Below are positions 1 to 5,844 of a stretch of 14,362 bases of DNA, in pieces. The number at the start of each line of letters is the position of its first letter. Positions within the stretch are counted from its first letter, which is position 1. The notes below the pieces were generated by a model that was given only the letters and a program-made list of their open reading frames with translations, did not search any database and was not told the DNA's origin. The stretch comes from Chromatiales bacterium. GTDB taxonomy: Bacteria; Pseudomonadota; Gammaproteobacteria; UBA6429; Thiohalophilaceae. The stretch spans positions 1 to 14,362 of the forward strand of contig JALTLP010000216.1 of assembly GCA_027001895.1 (NCBI GenBank). Reading direction: 5' to 3'. The translations under genes were made by a program, and so were the position numbers.

Positions 1-60
1 TTTTCAGACACAGAGACTAACCTCATGTTTTCTTTGTGCTCTTCGTGAACTTTGTGGTTA
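1..60. repeat. Dispersed intergenic repeat, copy 1 (cut by window start)
   Basis: These 60 bases recur exactly at 174-233, so they are one copy of a direct repeat whose left part may lie outside the window. The right part is built from short ACNAAGN-like words in CTTTGTG/CTTCGTG form and ends in TTTGTGGTTA. It has no coding potential that I can see. The 61-142 stretch between the copies shows no recognisable gene. Confidence 0.8.
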
Positions 61-142
61 GTAAAACTATATGTAGAAACAGGTGTGCGCAGTGGTTTGT
101 CGATACAACCAAAGATGGCGTAGTCTGGTATTTAAAATGTTG

Positions 143-233
143 AACCACGAAGGACACAAAGTAATTAAAAAAATTTTCAGACACAGAGACTAACCTCATG
201 TTTTCTTTGTGCTCTTCGTGAACTTTGTGGTTA
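143..233. repeat. Dispersed intergenic repeat, copy 2, with inverted-repeat ends
   Basis: This copy shows the whole element. AACCACGAAGGACACAAAG at 143-161 is an imperfect inverted match to 205-232, which ends in CTTTGTGGTT; the left arm lacks about nine bases present in the right arm. Positions 174-233 repeat 1-60 exactly. The element ends about 14 bases before the gcvPB ribosome binding site (AGAAGG near 247-252), so it forms the immediate leader of gcvPB. It looks like a small non-autonomous palindromic element; I cannot assign it to a named family. Confidence 0.75.
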
Positions 234-259
234 ACAAAATATATTAAGAAGGTAATACA

Positions 260-1720
260 ATGTTAGTATTTGAACAAGCAAAGACCGGACGTGTTAATCA
301 GGCACAATCTGTTAAAAAACAAAATACAGTTAACAGGATTCCGAATAAATTTAAACGTAATAAACGCCCATTGATCCCGGAAATTTCCGAAATGCAGGCG
401 GTACGTCATTACACCCGTTTGTCGCAGAAAAACTTTTCAATCGACACGCATTTTTATCCGTTAGGATCATGTACCATGAAATACAATCCACGTGGTTGTA
501 ATCAACTGGCAATGTTGCCCGGTCTGGTTAATCGTCACCCGGCAACACCGGACTCAAGTTCGCAGGGTTTTCTGGCCTGTATGTATGACTTGCAGGAAAT
601 TTTAAAAGATGTAACCGGTATGTATGCAGTATCGCTGGCACCAATGGCCGGTGCTCAGGGTGAGTTTGCTGGTGTAGCAATGATACGGGCTTATCACGAT
701 GCGCAAAATGGTGGTCAAGGTGATCCGGACAGAACAGAAATCCTGGTACCCGATGCCGCACACGGTACTAACCCGGCAACGGCAACCATGTGTAACTTTA
801 AAGTGAAAGAAATTCCAACCAACAGTGATGGTGATGTTGATATCGATGCTTTAAAAGCAGCCGTTGGCCCACACACAGCCGGTATTATGTTAACCAACCC
901 TTCAACACTTGGTGTATTCGAACGCAAGATAAAAGAAATTGCCGACATCGTGCACGATGCCGGTGGTTTACTTTATTACGATGGTGCTAACTTAAATGCA
1001 ATCCTGGGCAAGGTTAAGCCGGGTGATATGGGTTTTGATGTTATCCATATGAACCTGCATAAAACATTTTCAACGCCACACGGCGGCGGTGGCCCCGGTG
1101 CCGGGCCGGTAGGGGTAAGTAAACGTCTGGAACCTTATTTGCCTGTTCCCATGGTTGTTGAAAACGATGGTGAATACCAGCTAGTAACCGAAAAGTCGCG
1201 CCCGCAAAGTATCGGTCGCCTGTCTGCCTTTATGGGTAATGCCGGTATCTTGTTGCGTGCTTATATTTATGCACGTATGTTAGGCCGTGAAGGAATGCAC
1301 CGTGTTGCAGAATACGCAACACTCAATGCTAATTACATGTTAGCAACCATGCAAAAAGCCGGTTTTGAAATTGCCTATCCTAATCGCCGTGCAACTCACG
1401 AATTTATTGTTACCATGAAAAAACAGGCAAAAGACCTTGGGGTTAATACCATGGACTTTGCCAAACGTTTGCTGGACTACGGTTTTCATGCACCAACAAC
1501 CTATTTCCCGTTATTAGTACCAGAATGTTTGCTGATAGAGCCAACCGAAACAGAAACTCGTCAGGAGCTGGACGATTTTATTCAGGCAATGGTTGCTATA
1601 CAAAAAGAAGCCGAAACTGAACCAGAAACTGTAAAAACAGCACCGCATACATTGCCTGTGCGGCGGCTGGATGATGTTAGGGCGGCCAAAGAACTCGATC
1701 TTACATGGGGTCGCGAATAA
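260..1720 (+). CDS. gcvPB: Glycine dehydrogenase (decarboxylating) subunit 2, GcvPB
   Basis: This is the C-terminal-type subunit of the two-subunit P-protein of the glycine cleavage system. P-protein decarboxylates glycine with pyridoxal phosphate and passes the aminomethyl group to lipoylated GcvH. At 486 aa it fits split GcvPB proteins rather than the roughly 950-aa fused GcvP of E. coli. The N-terminal block VRHYTRLSQKNFSIDTHFYP is characteristic, and the PLP lysine is K268 in HMNLHKTFSTPHGGGGPG. The ATG at 260 follows AGAAGG with good spacing and gives the expected N-terminus. The partner gcvPA is expected upstream, outside the window, and would be separated by at least 230 bp of repeat DNA. 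The last codons and stop (GGT CGC GAA TAA) lie in the left inverted repeat of the element starting at 1711. Confidence 0.96.
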   Translation: MLVFEQAKTGRVNQAQSVKKQNTVNRIPNKFKRNKRPLIPEISEMQAVRHYTRLSQKNFSIDTHFYPLGSCTMKYNPRGCNQLAMLPGLVNRHPATPDSSSQGFLACMYDLQEILKDVTGMYAVSLAPMAGAQGEFAGVAMIRAYHDAQNGGQGDPDRTEILVPDAAHGTNPATATMCNFKVKEIPTNSDGDVDIDALKAAVGPHTAGIMLTNPSTLGVFERKIKEIADIVHDAGGLLYYDGANLNAILGKVKPGDMGFDVIHMNLHKTFSTPHGGGGPGAGPVGVSKRLEPYLPVPMVVENDGEYQLVTEKSRPQSIGRLSAFMGNAGILLRAYIYARMLGREGMHRVAEYATLNANYMLATMQKAGFEIAYPNRRATHEFIVTMKKQAKDLGVNTMDFAKRLLDYGFHAPTTYFPLLVPECLLIEPTETETRQELDDFIQAMVAIQKEAETEPETVKTAPHTLPVRRLDDVRAAKELDLTWGRE

Positions 1721-1842
1721 TGAGAGATGATATAGCTGTGTTAAAACCTTCCTTAAAATGCTCACTTACTACTGTAAGCTCCGCTTTTGCGTCAGGTTTT
1801 GCCTTGCTATCTAATCTCTCATTATCCGCGATAGAATATAGT
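1711..1842. repeat. Palindromic MITE-like element, type A, copy 1
   Basis: The ends form a 16-bp inverted repeat with one mismatch: TCGCGAATAATGAGAG at 1711-1726 and CTCTCATTATCCGCGA at 1816-1831. Inside are further nested pairings: ATAGC with GCTAT, AAAACC (1743-1748) with GGTTTT (1795-1800), and CTTAC with GTAAG around the loop. The whole unit could fold as one long interrupted hairpin. A tail, TAGAATATAGT, completes the 122-bp unit counted from 1721. The left end overlaps the gcvPB stop codon. There is no transposase gene in it. Confidence 0.85.
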
Positions 1843-1964
1843 TGAGAGATGATATAGCTGTGTTAAAACCTTCCTTAAAATGCTCACTTACTACTGTAAG
1901 CTCCGCTTTTGCGTCAGGTTTTGCCTTGCTATCTAATCTCTCATTATCCGCGATAGAATATAGT
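1843..1964. repeat. Palindromic element type A, copy 2: exact 122-bp tandem duplicate
   Basis: Positions 1843-1964 are identical base for base to 1721-1842. A third unit begins at 1965 and matches for about 19 bases before the sequence runs into the related type B element. The perfect identity points to a very recent tandem duplication, or to an assembly duplication. The duplicate lacks the TCGCGAATAA left flank, so the unit duplicated runs from TGAGAG to the GAATATAGT tail. Confidence 0.9.
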
Positions 1965-1983
1965 TGAGAGATGATATAGCTGT

Positions 1984-2119
1984 TAACGAATAATGAGACA
2001 CTCAATTACGGCGTTGGAATAAAAATTTTAAATACTCATTTACTATCTGTAAACTCCGTTTTTAAATTTTTATTCCGCCTTGTACTAGAGCGCCTCATTA
2101 TCCGTTATGGAATGTAGTT
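1984..2119. repeat. Palindromic MITE-like element, type B, related to type A
   Basis: The terminal inverted repeats are TAACGAATAATGAGAC at 1984-1999 and GCCTCATTATCCGTTA at 2092-2107, with two mismatches. They share the ATAATGAG core and the GAATRTAGTT tail with the type A copies. The internal stem GGAATAAAAATTT..AAATTTTTATTCC (2016-2076) is about 16 bp with a one-base bulge and differs in sequence from the type A stem. The loop keeps the same box, CTCAYTTAC, then a short spacer, then GTAARCTCCG. It is non-coding as far as I can see. Confidence 0.82.
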
Positions 2120-2139
2120 ATAGAAAAATAAATAGTAAC

Positions 2140-2210
2140 CGTCATGCCCGCGAAGGCGGGCATCCATAAGTAAGTTAAAAAAACAGATTCCCTCCTTCGC
2201 GGGAATGACG
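2140..2210. repeat. Paired REP-like hairpins (REPIN-type arrangement)
   Basis: Two hairpins face each other. The first has a perfect 8-bp stem, ATGCCCGC/GCGGGCAT (2144-2163), with loop GAAG. The second (about 2186-2210) is less perfect and contains ATTCCC..GGGAAT. The outer ends CGTCAT and ATGACG are complementary, and the two halves match over about 20 bases with two differences. This is the widespread gtcatTCCCGC..GCGGGAatcca hairpin type. Single hairpins of the same kind occur at 8828-8854 and 9069-9094. Confidence 0.8.
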
Positions 2211-2327
2211 CAAAAGATACCTTAGAATATTAATTTTATTAATGAGTAGAGTTTTATTTTTAGAAGAATGTATTTTGAGTTATCCTCAGGGGTACTGAAC
2301 TTAAATTTTCGGCCGGATACAGGTAGT

Positions 2328-2355
2328 GGATTACTTCCCGTGAACGCGAGAATCC
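2328..2355. repeat. Degenerate REP-like hairpin upstream of dgkA
   Basis: GGATT near 2329-2333 pairs with AATCC at 2351-2355, with a CTTCCCG..CGCGAG interior. This looks like a decayed copy of the hairpin type at 2140-2210. The stem is interrupted, so the assignment is tentative. Between it and the previous element (about 2211-2327) I see only AT-rich DNA without a recognisable gene. Confidence 0.4.
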
Positions 2356-2395
2356 AGTATATTAAGAATATATAACTATAAACCAAGGAACACTT

Positions 2396-2770
2396 TTGTC
2401 TAAACCCGGTAAAACAGGCCTGACCCGAATTATCCATGCAACAGCTTACTCCTTGCAGGGCATCCGTGCGGCGTTAAAACATGAAGCGGCTTTTCGCCAG
2501 GAAACATTGCTTGCCATTATTCTTATTCCACTGGCATTTTTTATTACCCAGGATATTGTTAAACTGATTTTATTGATAATCAGTCCGTTACTTGTATTAA
2601 CAGTTGAAATTTTAAATTCAGCCATTGAAGCGGTAGTTGATCGTTTTGGTGAAGAACAACACGAACTCAGTGGCCGTGCAAAAGATATGGGTTCTGCTGC
2701 GGTTATGTTTAGTCTTGTTATTACAGCCACTATCTGGGGCTTTATTGTTTACGATACGTTTTTAAAATAA
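2396..2770 (+). CDS. dgkA: Diacylglycerol kinase DgkA
   Basis: This is an integral inner-membrane kinase that phosphorylates diacylglycerol to phosphatidic acid. In Gram-negatives it recycles the diacylglycerol left by membrane-derived-oligosaccharide or lipid A modification. At 124 aa it matches E. coli DgkA (122 aa) closely. HEAAFRQE contains E30, and the signature EILNSAIEAVVDR (71-83) contains E71, N74 and catalytic E78; HELSGRAKDMGSAAV follows. Three hydrophobic membrane segments lie around residues 38-52, 54-71 and 100-122. The start codon is TTG, chosen because AAGGA (2385-2389) lies 6 bases upstream and it gives the family N-terminus. The next gene begins 24 bases downstream on the same strand, suggesting co-transcription. 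Confidence 0.96.
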   Translation: MSKPGKTGLTRIIHATAYSLQGIRAALKHEAAFRQETLLAIILIPLAFFITQDIVKLILLIISPLLVLTVEILNSAIEAVVDRFGEEQHELSGRAKDMGSAAVMFSLVITATIWGFIVYDTFLK

Positions 2771-2794
2771 CTAAAAATTTTTAAAGGATTTATT

Positions 2795-3724
2795 ATGTCA
2801 GCACTTATTTGCGGTTCATTTGCATACGATACCATTATGGTTTTTCATGATCAGTTCAAGAATCATATTCTTCCTGACAAGGTTCATATGCTTAATGTTT
2901 CATTCCTGGTACCAGAAATGCGCCGTGAGTTCGGTGGTTGTGCCGGTAACATTGCTTTTACCCTTAACATGCTCGGTGGTGACGTATTGCCAATGGGCAC
3001 TGTGGGCAATGATTTTGGGCCTTATGCAGACTGGATGGACAAACACGGATTAAGCCGTAAATACCTAAAGGAAGTGGACAGCTATACCGGTCAGGCCTTT
3101 ATTACTACCGATATGGATGACAACCAGATTACAGCCTTTCACCCAGGCGCGATGGGCTTTTCACATGAAAACAAAATTTCCGATGCTCCAGAAGCAACAC
3201 TCGGTATTGTCTCACCGGATGGACGTGATGGTATGTTGCAACATGCTGCTCAGTTTGTCGAACAGGATATCCCGTTTATCTTTGACCCTGGCCAGGGTAT
3301 GCCAATGTTTAATGGCGAAGAATTATCGGCCTTTGTTGAACAGGCAACTTATGTAACGGTGAATGATTACGAAGGTGAAATGTTGGCAGAACGTACCGGC
3401 AAGTCACTCGAAGATATTGCCAAATCGGTTAAGGCGTTAATTGTTACTCGTGGTGGCGAAGGTTCGGATATTTATGTTGACGGCAAAGTAATAAAAATTC
3501 CTTTGGCAAAAATAAGTGTTGCCCAGGACCCAACCGGTTGTGGTGATGCATTCCGTGGTGGTCTGATCTACGGCATGATGAATGATATGGACTGGGAAAC
3601 AACCGGTCGCATTGCATCGCTTTGTGGCGCAATTAAGATAGAGCAACTTGGGCCGCAGAATCATTCGTTTACAATGGATGAATTCAAGGCACGTTATAAG
3701 GAAAGTTTTGCTAGTGAGTTTTAG
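2795..3724 (+). CDS. PfkB-family kinase, adenosine kinase/ribokinase-like
   Basis: This 309-aa protein belongs to the PfkB/ribokinase family of ATP-dependent kinases that phosphorylate sugars or nucleosides. The start reads MSALICGSFAYDTIM. The substrate-side motif FGGCAGNIAFTLNMLGG lies near residue 47. The anion-hole signature is DPTGCGDAFRGG (245-256), with D251 as the expected catalytic base. VNDYEGEML and VTRGGEGSDIY are the usual nucleotide-site neighbours. Overall it resembles bacterial proteins annotated as adenosine kinase or generic carbohydrate kinase, but the substrate cannot be fixed by eye. The ATG at 2795 has AAAGGA at 2783-2788. It is probably co-transcribed with dgkA, though no shared pathway is obvious. 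Confidence 0.9.
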   Translation: MSALICGSFAYDTIMVFHDQFKNHILPDKVHMLNVSFLVPEMRREFGGCAGNIAFTLNMLGGDVLPMGTVGNDFGPYADWMDKHGLSRKYLKEVDSYTGQAFITTDMDDNQITAFHPGAMGFSHENKISDAPEATLGIVSPDGRDGMLQHAAQFVEQDIPFIFDPGQGMPMFNGEELSAFVEQATYVTVNDYEGEMLAERTGKSLEDIAKSVKALIVTRGGEGSDIYVDGKVIKIPLAKISVAQDPTGCGDAFRGGLIYGMMNDMDWETTGRIASLCGAIKIEQLGPQNHSFTMDEFKARYKESFASEF

Positions 3725-3760
3725 TTTTTAGTATTGCCATTGCGAAGTTATAAAATAACG

Positions 3761-3829
3761 CTGACCGCCTTATTTTCCGAGTAAAAGTATTTGTAGCGGA
3801 ATGTGTTTATACTGCTAAGGGCGGTCACC
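3761..3829. repeat. Nested palindrome between convergent genes, possible bidirectional terminator
   Basis: TGACCGCCTTA at 3762-3772 pairs with TAAGGGCGGTCA at 3816-3827, with one bulged base. Inside it TTCCG (3775-3779) pairs with CGGAA (3797-3801). The structure sits between the stop of the PfkB kinase gene and the stop of folA, which converge. A bidirectional terminator is plausible from position, but no clean T-tract follows either arm. A repeat element is equally possible. Confidence 0.5.
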
Positions 3830-3848
3830 GCTTCCTGGATTTTAGCGG

Positions 3849-4352
3849 TTATTTCCGGGTTGAGGTTTTACGCTCTAATACCACAAAACTATGTGCAAAT
3901 GCGTTCTTTTCATCGGCGCCAACTTCGAGACGCGCCACTTCTTGCCAGCAATCAGCCGGGTAGTTGGGAAACCAGGCATCGCCGTCCAGCTCGGTATGCA
4001 CAAAAGTCAGGTACATGCGATCCGCTTTGTCGAGCATTTGTTCGTAAAAAGATGCGCCACCAATAATCATGGCTTCTTCTGCACCATTGGCGGCTTTTAC
4101 AGCCTGTTCGATTGAATTAACCACCACGGCACCATCGGCTTTGTAGTTACTATCGCGCGTAATAACAATATTGGTTCTTTCAGGTAAAGGCCTGCCACCA
4201 AATGACTCGAAGGTTTTTCGACCCATAATCACCGGCTTACCCAGCGTATGTTTACGAAACCACTTCATGTCAGAAGGCAGCTTCCACGGAAGACTGTTGT
4301 TTATACCAATAACACGGTTGTCGGCCATTGCGGCAATAATGGAAAGTTTCAT
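3849..4352 (-). CDS. folA: Dihydrofolate reductase
   Basis: DHFR reduces dihydrofolate to tetrahydrofolate with NADPH, regenerating the cofactor oxidised by thymidylate synthase. The 167-aa protein starts MKLSIIAAMADNRVIG. It carries LPWKLPSDMKWF with the catalytic acid D28 (E. coli D27), GKPVIMGRKTFES, GRPLPERTNIVIT and the nucleotide motif MIIGGASFYEQML. The gene lies 18 bases after the thyA stop on the same strand, so thyA and folA are almost certainly one transcript, as suits their shared folate cycle. The ribosome binding site is weak (AAAGAA), consistent with translational coupling. The C-terminus ends near a palindrome that may terminate the operon. Confidence 0.96.
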   Translation of the reverse strand: MKLSIIAAMADNRVIGINNSLPWKLPSDMKWFRKHTLGKPVIMGRKTFESFGGRPLPERTNIVITRDSNYKADGAVVVNSIEQAVKAANGAEEAMIIGGASFYEQMLDKADRMYLTFVHTELDGDAWFPNYPADCWQEVARLEVGADEKNAFAHSFVVLERKTSTRK

Positions 4353-4370
4353 TTCTTTACTCGTTTATTG

Positions 4371-5165
4371 TTATACAGCAACCGGTGCTTTTATATGTGG
4401 ATGACTCTCATAGTTAACAAGTTCAAAATCATCATATGTAAAATCAAATAAATTTTTTACATCCGGGTTTAGCTTCATTGTTGGCAAAGCAAAGGGCTCG
4501 CGTGATAGTTGCAGGTCAACCTGTTCCAAATGGTTTGAATAAAGGTGTGCATCGCCGAGTGTATGAATAAAATCTCCCGGTTTTAAATCACAGGCCTGGG
4601 CAACCATCATGGTTAATAATGCATAGGACGCAATATTAAACGGTACACCCAGAAATATATCGGCACTGCGTTGGTATAGCTGACAGGACAACTTACCATC
4701 GGCAACATAAAACTGGAAAAAAGAATGGCAAGGTGGTAAGGCCATGTTTTCTATCTCTGCAACATTCCATGCACTTACAATAATACGACGTGAATCAGGA
4801 TTGTTTTTTATCTGGTCGAGAATAATCGCTATTTGATCGATATGTTTACCATCCGGTGTTGGCCAGGAACGCCATTGCGAACCGTATACCGGGCCAAGGT
4901 TGCCGTTTTCATCCGCCCACTCATCCCAAATGCTAACGCCGTTTTCTTTAAGATAAGCGATGTTGGTATCACCCTTTAAAAACCACAGCAGCTCATGAAT
5001 AATGGAACGTAGGTGACATTTTTTTGTTGTAACCAGCGGAAAGCCTTTACTTAAATCAAAACGCATCTGATAACCGAATACGCTGACGGTGCCGGTGCCG
5101 GTGCGGTCTTCTTTTTTTATACCGTTATCTCGCACATGTCGCATCAAGTCTAAATACTGCTTCAA
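4371..5165 (-). CDS. thyA: Thymidylate synthase ThyA
   Basis: ThyA converts dUMP to dTMP using methylene-tetrahydrofolate and releases dihydrofolate for FolA. The length of 264 aa equals that of E. coli ThyA. The catalytic cysteine is C146 in PPCHSFFQFYV. Other diagnostic blocks are DRTGTGTVSVFG, FPLVTTKKCHLRSIIHELLW, GPVYGSQWRSWP, SRRIIVSAWN, QLYQRSADIFLGVPFNIASY and HTLGDAHLYSNH. The start codon is TTG, with a strong AGGAG (complement of 5173-5177) seven bases upstream. The gap to the upstream relE-like stop is 35 bases. In E. coli thyA directly follows lgt; here three small genes sit between them. Confidence 0.97.
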   Translation of the reverse strand: MKQYLDLMRHVRDNGIKKEDRTGTGTVSVFGYQMRFDLSKGFPLVTTKKCHLRSIIHELLWFLKGDTNIAYLKENGVSIWDEWADENGNLGPVYGSQWRSWPTPDGKHIDQIAIILDQIKNNPDSRRIIVSAWNVAEIENMALPPCHSFFQFYVADGKLSCQLYQRSADIFLGVPFNIASYALLTMMVAQACDLKPGDFIHTLGDAHLYSNHLEQVDLQLSREPFALPTMKLNPDVKNLFDFTYDDFELVNYESHPHIKAPVAV

Positions 5166-5200
5166 TTTTTCACTCCTGTAATTCCTGTTACCCTGATAAT

Positions 5201-5455
5201 TTATCTGTAAATTGAGCTTCTGTGTCCGATATCTAAAATCCAGACAATGAGTTCATCATCGTTAATTTCATACACAATCCTGTAACTACCCACTCTTGTT
5301 CTGTATGCATTATCTTCACCCACTAATTTCCTGGTATCTGGGCCTCTTGGTGTGTTTCTCAGGTAATTAAGCTTTTCATCTATTCTTTTTCTAACTTTAC
5401 CTGGTAATTTTTTGTAAGCTTTTTCTGCTTTCTTGCTAAAGTTTATCTTGTACAT
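5201..5455 (-). CDS. RelE/ParE-family toxin
   Basis: An 84-aa basic protein of the RelE/ParE toxin superfamily; many RelE-type members cleave mRNA on the ribosome. It starts MYKINFSKKAEKAYKKLP. The middle has RGPDTRKLVG and YRTRVGSYRIVYEI, and the C-terminus is DIGHRSSIYR. R59, H78, R79 and Y83 sit where catalytic or conserved residues occur in this clade. An in-frame ATG 12 bases earlier (5467) would add MIIK, but AGGG touches that codon, whereas the 5455 start has AGGGA about 11 bases upstream and gives the usual family N-terminus. The start overlaps the preceding small ORF. RelE versus ParE activity cannot be told from sequence alone. Confidence 0.88.
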   Translation of the reverse strand: MYKINFSKKAEKAYKKLPGKVRKRIDEKLNYLRNTPRGPDTRKLVGEDNAYRTRVGSYRIVYEINDDELIVWILDIGHRSSIYR

Positions 5456-5594
5456 TTTTATTATCATCCCTGCTATTTTTTAGCCCCTTACCAAAATTCC
5501 ATTGAGCCATTTCATCCTTTGAATTGCCAACTTCTTTTTTTTGTCTTTTTATCTCCGCCCTGTCTTGCATGTCTTCTTTCAGGTCCTTTTTCAT
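5436..5594 (-). CDS. Small overlapping ORF (52 aa) between antitoxin and toxin genes
   Basis: This ORF reads ATG at 5594 to TAG at 5436 and encodes a 52-aa highly charged peptide starting MKKDLKEDMQDRAEIKRQKK and ending RDDNKNVQDKL. It contains a short aromatic patch, MAQWNFGKGL (about 29-38). The ATG directly follows the TAA of the antitoxin-like gene (TAAATG), with GGAG about 8 bases upstream. Its 3' end overlaps the toxin start by about 20 bases in another frame, so all three are likely translationally coupled. I do not recognise the family. Residues 1-28 look helical. It could be part of the antitoxin function, a third component, or a chance ORF; its tight spacing and own ribosome binding site argue for a real gene. 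Confidence 0.6.
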   Translation of the reverse strand: MKKDLKEDMQDRAEIKRQKKEVGNSKDEMAQWNFGKGLKNSRDDNKNVQDKL

Positions 5595-5819
5595 TTATTG
5601 TTCTCCATTTTTATGAAAATCTTCAACTGTTTTTCTGTCCTGCTTATCCTCTTCTTCATGAACTTTTTTTAAAAAAAAGTTGTATGCATCCTTGTTTATT
5701 AAAACAGATAATATATCTCCACTTTCATCAACAATTGCAATATCATCATCAATGGGGTCTTTTTCCTCAATTAATGTGCGTAAACCATCTCCAATCTCTG
5801 CTTTTGTAATTTCCCTCAT
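5595..5819 (-). CDS. Phd/YefM-like antitoxin
   Basis: A 74-aa acidic protein starting MREITKAEIGDGLRTLIEE. Its middle, IAIVDESGDILSVLINKDAYNFFLKK, follows the Phd/YefM layout of strand, turn with a small residue, strand ending in VLI, then a helix beginning near a tyrosine. The tail is acidic and probably disordered. Phd/YefM proteins bind operator DNA with the N-terminal domain and neutralise toxin with the C-terminal tail. The ATG at 5819 has an excellent AAGGAGG six to seven bases upstream. A longer in-frame reading to 5879 would overlap lgt and is not needed. The gene starts 25 bases after the lgt stop. The family call rests on pattern only. Confidence 0.68.
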   Translation of the reverse strand: MREITKAEIGDGLRTLIEEKDPIDDDIAIVDESGDILSVLINKDAYNFFLKKVHEEEDKQDRKTVEDFHKNGEQ

Positions 5820-5844
5820 AAATTTCCTCCTTAAGCTAAAATTT

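Noticed and set aside
1..259. Glycine riboswitch upstream of gcvPB
   Set aside because: The stretch is occupied by repeats, and I see no tandem glycine-aptamer-like conserved core; any riboswitch would be upstream of the operon outside the window.
1721..1983. CRISPR-like or satellite array
   Set aside because: Only two full 122-bp units are present, directly abutting with no variable spacers, and each is itself a palindromic element.
1811..2005. Minus-strand reading frame in the repeat cluster
   Set aside because: It is produced by the tandem palindromic repeats, with no ribosome binding site or recognisable protein pattern.
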